This document shows, one piece after another, positions 8,360 to 16,314 of a stretch of DNA of 37,685 bases (position 1 is the first letter of the stretch; each line of letters begins with the position of its first letter). Below the pieces are notes generated by a model. That model was not told the origin of the DNA. It was given only the letters and a program-made list of their open reading frames with translations, and ran no database searches. Source of the DNA: Companilactobacillus mindensis DSM 14500 (GTDB taxonomy: Bacteria; Bacillota; Bacilli; Lactobacillales; Lactobacillaceae); the NCBI RefSeq assembly GCF_001434275.1, contig NZ_AZEZ01000069.1, forward strand, positions 1 through 37,685, written 5' to 3'. Position numbers and translations under genes: made by a program.

Positions 8360-9757
8360 ATGTCTATAGATTGGGAGAAGGAAGTTTCGCATCGTTCAGA
8401 CGAACTGATCAACGATCTTTCTGAATTAGTAAGTATTGATAGTTCTAGAGATACAGAACACAAGACTAGCGATTTTCCATTAGGCCCTGGTCCTGCCAAA
8501 GCTTTACAAACATTTTTACATTTTGCAGATCGTGACGGTTTTACAACAAAGAACGTCGACAATCTTGCCGGAAGAATTGAAATAGGTGATAACGATGATG
8601 CCATCGCAATTTTATCTCACGTCGATGTTGTTCCTGAAGGTCCAGGTTGGAATACTAATCCCTTCGAACCAGTAATCAAAGACGGTAACTTTTATGCTCG
8701 TGGTGCTGCTGACGATAAAGGCCCTGGTTTAGCTGCTTATTATGCTATGAAGATCATTAAAGAATTGAACTTGCCTACTAGCAAGAACGTTCAATTGATC
8801 TTGGGTACTGACGAAGAGAGCGAATGGGTCGGCATCAACCACTATATGGAAACAGAAACTATGCCTGAAACAGGTTTCTCACCCGATGCAGAATTTCCTG
8901 CCATCAACGGTGAAAAAGGAATCGTTTCCTTCAAAGTTGACTTCCCTACGCCAACAATTGGTTTAGTAAAATCATTTGCTGCCGGTATCAGACCTAACAT
9001 GGTCCCACAAATTGCCGATGCAGAACTCGAGCTAAACGTTGTCGATGCAGAAACTTTGAAAGCAAAACTGAATGACTTCTTAAATGCTCATCCAGAAGTT
9101 AAAGGTTCTATCAAGATCGAAGATGCCATCGCTCACGTTCAAATCGTTGGTAAAGGTGCTCATGCTATGGAACCATTCAATGGTATCAATGCCGCTACTT
9201 ACTTAGCATCTTACTTAGTAACCTTGGACTTAAATGACAGTGAAAAACTTTACTTTGGTTTTATCGCTGACAATTTACATTTAGACTTTGCCGGAAAAAA
9301 TCTCGGTATTGCCAACAAAGATGATGTTATGGGTGAATTAACACTTTCACCTAATATCTACGAATACGATGCAACTAAAGCTAACATTCTCTTGAACATC
9401 CGTTATCCAAAGGGCGACACTGGCGAAACTTTAACTAACAAGATCAACTTAGCTTTGCCAACTGGTGTTACGGCTGCTATTGAAGGCCACAACCAATTGC
9501 CTCACTTCGTAGCTGCTGACGATCCATTGGTACAAGCCTTAGTTGGAGCTTACCGTGATCACACCGATGACGATACTGAACCATTCACGGTCGGTGGCGG
9601 TACTTACGGAAGAATCTTGAAACACGGTATCGCTTATGGTGCAATGTTCCCTGGTGATGAAAATGTCATGCATCAACCTAATGAATATATTAATATCGAT
9701 AAGTTATTGAAGTCGACTGCTATTTACGCCGACGCCATTTACCGCTTGATTAAGTAA
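8360..9757 (+). CDS. pepV: Dipeptidase PepV (peptidase M20)
   Basis: 465 residues, standard for the lactobacillar PepV family. Zn ligands and catalytic residues are visible: LSHVDVVPEG (H87, D89), AADDKGP (D119, the bridging Asp), GTDEESEW (general base and metal Glu at 152-153), SPDAEFP (D176) and the late His in GDENVMHQ. The inserted lid/dimer domain occupies the middle of the chain. It releases free amino acids from unspecific dipeptides in the cytosol, the last step of peptide use. The ribosome site GGAGG is well placed before the ATG, and a strong terminator follows. Confidence 0.95.
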   Translation: MSIDWEKEVSHRSDELINDLSELVSIDSSRDTEHKTSDFPLGPGPAKALQTFLHFADRDGFTTKNVDNLAGRIEIGDNDDAIAILSHVDVVPEGPGWNTNPFEPVIKDGNFYARGAADDKGPGLAAYYAMKIIKELNLPTSKNVQLILGTDEESEWVGINHYMETETMPETGFSPDAEFPAINGEKGIVSFKVDFPTPTIGLVKSFAAGIRPNMVPQIADAELELNVVDAETLKAKLNDFLNAHPEVKGSIKIEDAIAHVQIVGKGAHAMEPFNGINAATYLASYLVTLDLNDSEKLYFGFIADNLHLDFAGKNLGIANKDDVMGELTLSPNIYEYDATKANILLNIRYPKGDTGETLTNKINLALPTGVTAAIEGHNQLPHFVAADDPLVQALVGAYRDHTDDDTEPFTVGGGTYGRILKHGIAYGAMFPGDENVMHQPNEYINIDKLLKSTAIYADAIYRLIK

Positions 9758-9763
9758 TAAATT

Positions 9764-9803
9764 AAAAAGTTCTGTAGAAGTACTTTTCTACGGAACTTTT
9801 TTT
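9764..9803 (+). terminator. Terminator of pepV
   Basis: The stem AAAAAGTTC / GAACTTTTT continues inward with GTAGAA / TTCTAC around a small loop and ends in a run of seven T. Confidence 0.9.
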
Positions 9804-9874
9804 GTTTTTACACTTCTAATTCGATTTTATTATATAATTACGGTATGTAACTTTTTAAGGGAGCTTATTTAAAA

Positions 9875-12649
9875 GTGAAAAATTTATGGAATAGCATTGT
9901 CAACAGCTTTAAAAGTATCCACAGCTGGTCTGATTTTGCTAACAAAGCTAATCTAACGATTGAAGTTATTCGCAGGATCGTCTTGTATACTATTGCAGGT
10001 TTATTGATCCTTTTGAGTTTAGCAATCGGGCTAGGAATGGGATATGTTTCTGCTTTGACTACTCAAGTAGCCGTCCCTACCAAGCATGAAATGAAGACGC
10101 AACTTCAAGATGTCAATAACTCGGCCACGTTATATTTTGCCGATGGCTCTAAAGTTGAAAATCTTCAAAAAGACCTCGAGGGTAAAAAGGTTTCATTATC
10201 TGAGATGTCACCATACCTAAAGAAAGCTATCGTCTCAACCGAAGATAGTGATTTCTATCGTCACAAAGGTGTCGTTCCTAAATCTATTTTTAGAGCTATT
10301 ATTTCTGACGTGACTGGTATCGGTGCTCAAACCGGTGGTTCTACTTTGACTCAACAGACAGTCAAGATGCAGATGTTATCATCTGAAACGACTTGGAAAC
10401 GTAAAGCCGTCGAAATCTTCTTGGCCATGCGTGTCGACAAGTACTTCACTAAAGATCAGATTCTTGAATATTATCTCAACGCTGCCACTTTTGGTGCCAA
10501 CAACAAGGGACAAAATACTCAAGGTGTCGCTGCCGCTGCTGAGGGTCTCTTCGGTAAAAACGTCAGTGATCTGAATTTGGCTGAATCAGCCTTTATTGCC
10601 GGATTGCCTCAGAGTCCTTCCGTCTACACACCGTATACTAAAGTTGTCAATGACAGCAACACGACACAACGTGGAACTTTCAAAGATGATATAAGTCTTG
10701 GTATGAAGCGTAAAAACATCGTACTTTATCGAATGTATCGTGATAAGAAGATCACTGAGCAACAATACAATGATGCTAAGAAATTTGATTTAAAGAGCGA
10801 TTTCTTGAAACCTGCTAAAGCAAGTCAAAAAGAAATCAAATACGGTTACATCTACAACCTCTTGACTGATCAAGCGAGAACTATTTTGATCAAACGTTTG
10901 GCCAAGAGCGACGGCGTCAAGTACAGCGATATCAAGAAAGATAAGAATCTTTACGAACGTTACTATACGCAAGCTGATACCGAGTTGCATAACAAGAACT
11001 ACAAGATCCACAGTACGATCGATAAGAAACTTTATATTGCTATGAACCAACAAGCACAACAATTCAAGAGCAACTTGGGAACGACTCACTCAGATGACGC
11101 AACTGATCCTAATACTGGTAGAGCTATCAAAGTTTCTGAACCAGTTCAAAATGGTTCCGTCTTACTCGACAACAAGTCTGGTCAAGTCCTAGCTTTCGTC
11201 GGTGGGGTCAACTTTAAGAAGTCTCAATTAAACCACGCTTTTGATACGCAACGTTCACCTGGTTCGTCGATCAAACCTTTGATCACCTTTGCACCTGCGA
11301 TTGAAAATGGTTTGATTGGTTCACAATCTATGCTAGCCGATTTCAAGACTAAATTTGGTACATATTCTCCAACCGATTACGGTGAGACGATTCAAAACCG
11401 TTTTGTTTCTGCTCGTGAGACCTTGGAAGAATCATACAACATCCCTTCCGTTAACTTGTATAACTACATCATGCAACACGGTGTCAGTTCTAAGAAATAC
11501 ATGTCAAAGATGGGCATTCACCTTACTGACAAAGAATATCGTCAATTAGGTATTACTTTGGGTGGTACCGCTACTGGTGTAACTGTTCTTCAACAAGCCA
11601 GTGCCTTTTCAACCTTCGCCAATAAAGGTGTCCACGTCGATCCGTATGTCGTAGCCGACGTTAAAGATCCTTCTGGCGATACGATTTACAAGCACAAGGG
11701 AACTAAGAAGCGCGTCTTCACTAAACAAACTTCTTACATTATTAAAAATATGCTTCACGGCGTTGTTACTAAAGGTACTGCTTCTGCCCTTTCATATGAG
11801 GCCAACTTCAGTACGAAGAACCTCTTTGGTAAAACTGGTACTTCTAACGACTATCGTGATAACTGGTTCATCGGTAGTACTCAAGGTATGACCTTAGCTT
11901 CTTGGATCGGTTACGATAACTTCTATGGCAACAACTACAATTTAGCAAGTAATTCAACCGATATTAACCAACAGCTTTGGGCCAACATGGCCAATGCCCT
12001 TTACCAAGAAGACCAAGGAGTCTTTGATGTCAAACAGAGCTATGCTAAACCACAAGGCGTTAAGACATACAAAGTCGATAAAGAAACTGGTACTCTCACT
12101 GGTACGATCGGCTACAATGGCGTCACTACTAAAGTCAACCAACACACAGCTAAGTCGCTTTATTACAAAGGCAGCCCTAACGATATGTCGTATGAAGACT
12201 TTGCTATCGGTGGTAAAGCTAAGAACTACAAGCTATTCTGGGATAATTACTTTGGACGCGATAATGGCTACATGGTCGTTAAACGTCTGGGTGAATCATC
12301 GAAGAGTGCTGACGAATTAGCCAATGAAAATGGTAGTGGACGTACTTCCGGATTCAGTAACAGTACTAATAGCAACGACTCATCCGAAGTAATCACCAAC
12401 AGTTCATCATCTACTTCAAGAACTAACAGCAGCACTACTAACTCAACCACATCCAACGGAACTTCCGAAACTGGTACCGGATCATCCGGTTCTGGCACTG
12501 GATCGGGTTCAGGTTCTGGCTCAGGTTCTAATTCTGAATCAACTAACTCTTCAACCTCAACTAACGAAACTGGTGACAGTGCTTCATCAGCTGGCGATAC
12601 CGTTTCAAACGGATTCACGGCAAGCGATACTGCAGGCGCTGGAGAATAA
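9875..12649 (+). CDS. Class A penicillin-binding protein (transglycosylase/transpeptidase)
   Basis: 924 residues. There is a cytosolic N-terminus and one membrane anchor at about 36-60. The family 51 glycosyltransferase domain carries STEDSDFYRHKG (catalytic E123), GGSTLTQQ and the RKAVEIFLAMRVDK block. The transpeptidase domain carries SSIK (nucleophile S464, K467), SYN and KTG (653-655). It polymerises lipid II and cross-links peptidoglycan outside the membrane. A tail of about 120 residues is almost only Ser, Thr, Gly and Asn, with a GS-dipeptide run, and is probably a disordered wall-spanning tether. The start is GTG with AAGGGAG upstream. Within class A it resembles Pbp1a/Pbp2a types; I do not assign a symbol. 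Confidence 0.93.
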   Translation: MKNLWNSIVNSFKSIHSWSDFANKANLTIEVIRRIVLYTIAGLLILLSLAIGLGMGYVSALTTQVAVPTKHEMKTQLQDVNNSATLYFADGSKVENLQKDLEGKKVSLSEMSPYLKKAIVSTEDSDFYRHKGVVPKSIFRAIISDVTGIGAQTGGSTLTQQTVKMQMLSSETTWKRKAVEIFLAMRVDKYFTKDQILEYYLNAATFGANNKGQNTQGVAAAAEGLFGKNVSDLNLAESAFIAGLPQSPSVYTPYTKVVNDSNTTQRGTFKDDISLGMKRKNIVLYRMYRDKKITEQQYNDAKKFDLKSDFLKPAKASQKEIKYGYIYNLLTDQARTILIKRLAKSDGVKYSDIKKDKNLYERYYTQADTELHNKNYKIHSTIDKKLYIAMNQQAQQFKSNLGTTHSDDATDPNTGRAIKVSEPVQNGSVLLDNKSGQVLAFVGGVNFKKSQLNHAFDTQRSPGSSIKPLITFAPAIENGLIGSQSMLADFKTKFGTYSPTDYGETIQNRFVSARETLEESYNIPSVNLYNYIMQHGVSSKKYMSKMGIHLTDKEYRQLGITLGGTATGVTVLQQASAFSTFANKGVHVDPYVVADVKDPSGDTIYKHKGTKKRVFTKQTSYIIKNMLHGVVTKGTASALSYEANFSTKNLFGKTGTSNDYRDNWFIGSTQGMTLASWIGYDNFYGNNYNLASNSTDINQQLWANMANALYQEDQGVFDVKQSYAKPQGVKTYKVDKETGTLTGTIGYNGVTTKVNQHTAKSLYYKGSPNDMSYEDFAIGGKAKNYKLFWDNYFGRDNGYMVVKRLGESSKSADELANENGSGRTSGFSNSTNSNDSSEVITNSSSSTSRTNSSTTNSTTSNGTSETGTGSSGSGTGSGSGSGSGSNSESTNSSTSTNETGDSASSAGDTVSNGFTASDTAGAGE

Positions 12650-12667
12650 CTAAAGGTCCAATCAAAT

Positions 12668-12726
12668 ATTAACGTAAAATCATCTATGACTCTGTACTTT
12701 GGAATCATAGGTGATTTTACGTTAAT
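12668..12726. repeat. Long inverted repeat (22-bp arms) behind the PBP gene
   Basis: Arms 12668-12689 and 12705-12726 are complementary over 22 positions with one T/G wobble, around a 15-nt spacer. The outer ends are ATTAACG and CGTTAAT. No T-tract follows, so it is not a canonical intrinsic terminator, though it may still stop or protect the PBP transcript. Confidence 0.85.
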
Positions 12727-12786
12727 GTGGCTACCAGCTCGGTTTATGATAGAATTAAAATGTTACTTTGATTTAAGGAGATACTT

Positions 12787-13089
12787 ATGTATTTTAGTCC
12801 AAGCTTTTTACAAAACTCGTTGTACATCGTGGCAGTGATCTTGATTGTTTTCATCATCGCCGTTATCACTTATAAAATTAAACACAACACCAAAATATGG
12901 GACAAAACTATGACCTTGGCTTCAGTTGTCTTACTCAACACGCTCTACTCGATTTTAGGTGGCTTTATCGATTTACCTTATGAATTGAGTTCAGTTGTAA
13001 CTGGCGGTTTGTCATTAGTGGCTTTCGGCTACATAGTCGTCATCATTTGGGATCTACACAAACAAAGAAAAACTATCAATAATAAATAA
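12787..13089 (+). CDS. Small three-span membrane protein of unknown function
   Basis: 100 residues with three hydrophobic helices at about 10-28, 40-60 and 68-87, and short basic loops and ends, so the C-terminus (HKQRKTINNK) is probably cytosolic or lipid-facing. I recognise no family. Gene support is good: AAGGAG seven bases before the ATG, a plausible extended -10 (TGATAGAAT, ending 12755) and a strong terminator immediately after the stop. It appears to be monocistronic. Confidence 0.75.
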   Translation: MYFSPSFLQNSLYIVAVILIVFIIAVITYKIKHNTKIWDKTMTLASVVLLNTLYSILGGFIDLPYELSSVVTGGLSLVAFGYIVVIIWDLHKQRKTINNK

Positions 13090-13090
13090 A

Positions 13091-13139
13091 GCAGCCCATT
13101 AAAATTTGGAATAAATTTTAATGAGCTGTTTTATTTTTT
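13091..13139 (+). terminator. Terminator of the small membrane-protein gene
   Basis: CAGC / GCTG at the base and CATTAAAATTT / AAATTTTAATG above it, separated by one mismatch, with a 5-nt loop and a T-rich tail. Confidence 0.85.
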
Positions 13140-13199
13140 CCATAACGTCAAATATGATGTAATATTACCATGTAGTATAACCATTTAGGAGGAAAAAAT

Positions 13200-13979
13200 A
13201 TGAAGCCAATTTCCAATGTTCAAATATCTGAATTTACAGTCGACACAAGTGTGGGTTCGATCAAGGTAATTAAGCATACTCCTAGTGATCCTCAAGGCAT
13301 GATCATCAACCTCAATGGGGGCAATTTTCTTTGTGGACCGGGACTGCAGGATCGCCAATTCTGTGAGAATTTATGTTTAAAGACTAACTTTATCGTCTTG
13401 GAAGTCATTTATCCACTAGCACCCAAGCACCCTTATCCCGACGCCTTAAATGCCAGTTACGAAGCGATTCAAATCCTTCAGCATCAGTTCAATTCGACCT
13501 TGGGGCGGCCAGTTATCATCGGTCACAGCTCTGGTGGAAATCTAGCCGTCGGTACACAAATCTTGGCCCAACAAAACCGCCAATCTAAAGCTAAAAAACT
13601 GATTCTTGACTGTCCAATGCTGGATTTAAATACTGAACCTGCCAAAAAGGACTATCCTGAGGATTCCGAAATATCTCCAGAACTATCGCAAAAAGTCATT
13701 CAGGCCTACTTACAAAACAATGAAAAGAGCAATCCATTAGTTTCGCCGGTCTTCGCTGATGAACACAGTCTAGTAGATTTTCCACCAACTGCTATTTTAA
13801 CCGCTGATTTAGACGTCTTACGTGATGAAGGTAAGCGCTTCGAAGAACTCTTATCTCGTCACGGAATCAAAGTTTGGTACCGCAATTATCACCACGCTAC
13901 TCATGGTTTCATTATTATTGGTGGCAATCGCTCCAAAGATGCCTTTGCCGACATTATCGAACAAGTTAAAAATAACTAG
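13200..13979 (+). CDS. Alpha/beta hydrolase (HSL-like esterase)
   Basis: 259 residues. The oxyanion-hole block reads NLNGGNF near residue 40, where family members more often have HGGG. The nucleophile elbow is GHSSGG (S110), the acid is in TADLDVLRD (D205) and the histidine in HATHGF (H235). YPLAPKHPYP near 71-80 is typical of hormone-sensitive-lipase/acetyl-esterase relatives. No signal peptide is present, so it is a cytosolic carboxylesterase of unknown substrate. The ribosome site AGGAGG is strong. The stop codon lies inside the first arm of the terminator. Confidence 0.88.
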   Translation: MKPISNVQISEFTVDTSVGSIKVIKHTPSDPQGMIINLNGGNFLCGPGLQDRQFCENLCLKTNFIVLEVIYPLAPKHPYPDALNASYEAIQILQHQFNSTLGRPVIIGHSSGGNLAVGTQILAQQNRQSKAKKLILDCPMLDLNTEPAKKDYPEDSEISPELSQKVIQAYLQNNEKSNPLVSPVFADEHSLVDFPPTAILTADLDVLRDEGKRFEELLSRHGIKVWYRNYHHATHGFIIIGGNRSKDAFADIIEQVKNN

Positions 13980-14007
13980 AAGTCGCATGACTTCTAGTTA
14001 TTTTTTT
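13974..14007. terminator. Terminator between convergent hydrolase and aldo/keto reductase genes
   Basis: A perfect 11-bp stem (AACTAGAAGTC / GACTTCTAGTT) with loop GCAT and a 7-T tail on the plus strand. The T-run also holds part of the convergent gene's stop codon, and the complementary strand is A/T-rich enough to act in both directions. Confidence 0.88.
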
Positions 14008-14989
14008 ACCATTTATATTGTACAGGATTTTTAATATATTTATTGTAAACATCACGGACAATTTCCATTTGTTCAGGTGTAAAGGCTGGTAGATCAGCTG
14101 CTTCAACATTTCTGGCAATCTGTGAAGGTTTGGAAGCTCCTGGAATAACAGTGCTGACCGCATCAGACATCAAGATATAACGCAAAGCCATTGGAGCCAA
14201 AATATCTCCAGCACCAAGGCGTTCTTTCAATTCATTTGCTGCTTTAACGCCAGTAGCATAGTCGACGCCTGAGAAAGTCTCCCCAGCATCGAATTCCTCA
14301 CCATGACGGTTAGTCGTACGATGATCATTCTTACCAAATTTAGTTTCGAGCGTATACTTTCCACTCAAAATACCACTAGCTAAAGGAACTCTAGCAATGA
14401 TCCCGACGTCATGCTGTTGGGCCATCTTGAAGAAATTATCGGCTGGACGTAAACGGAACATGTTGTAGATGATTTCAACTGATGAAATGTCGTAATCCAA
14501 AGCCTTCATTCCTTCCTCAACTTTTTCAACACTGACGCCGTAGTTCTTGATCTTACCTTCTTTTTTCAACTTATCCATCGTGAAGAAAACTTCTGGTTCA
14601 TAATAAACTGATGTTGGTGGACAGTGCAATAATACATTGTCTAGCGCATCAACATCGAGATTTCTCAAACAGTCTTCGACAAATTTAGTCAAATTCTTTT
14701 CATTATAACCACTAGCAACGTGTGGGTCCAAACGACGACCGATCTTGGTTGAAACAAAGACCTTATCTTCCTTACCCTTGATAAATTTAGCAAGTGCTCT
14801 TTGAGAGTCTCCATCTTGATAAACATCTGCTGTATCAAAGAAATTGACACCTGCGTCAAAGGCTGCTTCAAGTGTTTCTTGGGCATCTTTTTCACTGAAA
14901 GGATCTCCCCATTTAGAACCTAATTGCCAAGTACCTAAAGATACTTCACTAGCATTGAAGCCAGTTTTTCCGAATCGACGATATTTCAT
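14006..14989 (-). CDS. Aldo/keto reductase
   Basis: 327 residues, a complete AKR barrel. The catalytic tetrad is visible: D52 and Y57 in FDTADVYQ, K82 in STKIG and H122 in LLHCPP. The late VIPGASKPSQIARN segment binds the NADPH 2'-phosphate and adenine in this superfamily. It should reduce carbonyls with NADPH; the physiological substrate is unknown. The start ATG has TAGGG upstream. It is a single gene, convergent with the esterase and divergent from the SAP-domain gene. Confidence 0.9.
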   Translation of the reverse strand: MKYRRFGKTGFNASEVSLGTWQLGSKWGDPFSEKDAQETLEAAFDAGVNFFDTADVYQDGDSQRALAKFIKGKEDKVFVSTKIGRRLDPHVASGYNEKNLTKFVEDCLRNLDVDALDNVLLHCPPTSVYYEPEVFFTMDKLKKEGKIKNYGVSVEKVEEGMKALDYDISSVEIIYNMFRLRPADNFFKMAQQHDVGIIARVPLASGILSGKYTLETKFGKNDHRTTNRHGEEFDAGETFSGVDYATGVKAANELKERLGAGDILAPMALRYILMSDAVSTVIPGASKPSQIARNVEAADLPAFTPEQMEIVRDVYNKYIKNPVQYKW

Positions 14990-15185
14990 CTTAATCCCTA
15001 CTTTCTTTCCTTCTAATCAAATATAATTATGATTATTAATTGGTATATGTCAATTGATAACCTAACGGTCGACTTAGCTCCAAGGCCAGTAGAAATTTTA
15101 TTGCCGTATTTTTACACATCAGATCTTGCCATTTGATACAATTAAATTACCATTAACACGCAGTCCATTAAGGAAGTCTGACTAC

Positions 15186-15824
15186 ATGACTAACGATAAA
15201 ATGACCTTGAAATACTTTGAGGAAAACTATTTCTATAAAACCGACCTGATCAAAATGTGTCGTGACTATGGTTTACCCACTTACGGTACCAAAGCCGAAT
15301 TGAATAATTATCTCCGTTCATACTTGTCAAACGTTCCACTTCAAAATATCAAATCACCAAGAACTAGAAAATCTACGCCTAGTCTGACTTTTGAACAAAT
15401 AACTTTGGACACTAAATTGATTGGTTCTGGCTTTTCTTTCAACAATGCCGCTCGTAAATTCTTTGCTGTCTATTTTGGTGTCGAAAAGTTCTCCTTTAAA
15501 AAGGAAATGGCGATTATCAAACGCCAAACTGAAACTGATAATGACACCGAAATGACCGTTGGCGACTTATTGAGTGAATATGTACATTTACAAAAAACAG
15601 ATAATAATCAATCCTTATTAGGAAACACCGCTGAGGAGTCAACTTATCAATGGAACAATTTTTTAAAAGATTTTTGCAAGAGCGATGAAAGTCATAACTT
15701 TAATGACAAATTGAAAGTTGCTTCAATCTTATGGAAACATATTAAGAGTTCCTCACAGCCAAAGAAGTATACTGATGAATTATTGACTGATTACCAAACA
15801 GAGATCAGTTGTTTTCAAAAATAA
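15186..15824 (+). CDS. SAP-domain protein
   Basis: 212 residues from the ATG at 15186, chosen because AGGAAG lies nine bases upstream. The frame is open back to a TTG at 15126, but that stretch has no ribosome site. Residues about 7-48 form a SAP-like helix-extended-loop-helix (YFYKTDLIKMCRDYGLPTYG followed by TKAELNNYLRSYL), a putative DNA-binding motif. The rest is helical and charged and resembles the domain that accompanies SAP in small lactobacillar proteins of unknown role. It stands alone between an aldo/keto reductase gene and a terminator. Confidence 0.75.
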   Translation: MTNDKMTLKYFEENYFYKTDLIKMCRDYGLPTYGTKAELNNYLRSYLSNVPLQNIKSPRTRKSTPSLTFEQITLDTKLIGSGFSFNNAARKFFAVYFGVEKFSFKKEMAIIKRQTETDNDTEMTVGDLLSEYVHLQKTDNNQSLLGNTAEESTYQWNNFLKDFCKSDESHNFNDKLKVASILWKHIKSSSQPKKYTDELLTDYQTEISCFQK

Positions 15825-15873
15825 AACCTGCCGCACAAACGCGATAAAAACACAACTTCTTCCGCATAATAAC

Positions 15874-15917
15874 AAAAATACCAATATTCCCATAATTCAG
15901 GAATATTGGTGTTTTTC
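15874..15917 (+). terminator. Terminator of the SAP-domain gene
   Basis: A perfect 11-bp stem (ACCAATATTCC / GGAATATTGGT), 9-nt loop, A-run before it and GTTTTT after it. It can act on either strand. Confidence 0.85.
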
Positions 15918-15953
15918 GATTATTGCTCAGAAATTAACGGTTCTTTTTCAACT

Positions 15954-16021
15954 TTGGTTACATACAATTATTTAGATATACTAATAGGCCATCCAAAATC
16001 AACTGGATGACCTTTTTAGTA
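15954..16021 (+). promoter_or_regulatory. Promoter-like sequence abutting a terminator-like hairpin
   Basis: TTGGTT (15954-15959), a 17-base spacer and TATACT (15977-15982) look like a sigma-A promoter. The expected start point falls inside a hairpin: AGG-CATCCA / TGGATG-CCT at 15986-16013, wrapped by TACTAA / TTAGTA at 15979-16021, with TTTTT in the 3' side. No gene lies between. From 16022 to 16098 I see nothing beyond AT-rich sequence. Confidence 0.4.
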
Positions 16022-16098
16022 TTGTTTTAAATAAAATAGCGAATCATTAGATCTAAAATTTTAACACTACTAATGTAAAACAAATAAAAAATCGTTTA

Positions 16099-16257
16099 GT
16101 CTGGAATGGAATTCTGGTGGATGCTCAGCCGTGGTAGTCTCTTGACTGGCGTACTTTGCCAGGTTAGAGACAGACAAGCTTAGAGACAATTTGAACTGTA
16201 ATTGGCTCTAAGTTGCTCTCACTGCGTTCCAGCGTCCACCAGAATTTCATGGAAGAC
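16099..16257. ncRNA. Candidate structured RNA/repeat element, copy 1
   Basis: Long-range arms close the element: GTCT/AGAC (16099-16102 with 16254-16257), a symmetrical internal loop, then a 16-bp helix (16110-16125 with 16231-16246, one wobble). Inside are two hairpins: GTCTCT/AGAGAC plus CTGGC/GCCAG at 16137-16171 (loop GTACTTT), and CAA-CTTAGAG-CAATT with its complement at 16175-16215. The same fold, with compensatory changes, recurs on the opposite strand at 34307-34460. The most conserved primary sequence is CTCACTGCGTTCCAGC and GGAAGACGGCA. It lies just downstream of ccpA; the transcribed strand cannot be decided from sequence. Confidence 0.65.
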
Positions 16258-16314
16258 GGCAGTGAACAACCAAACTTGAAAAAGAACCAAATTAACCGAG
16301 TTTTGTTATACTTT

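Noticed and set aside
12268-12708. 146-codon frame antisense to the PBP tail, with Glu-Pro repeats
   Set aside because: The Glu-Pro pattern is just the complement of the Ser/Gly-coding repeats on the real strand.
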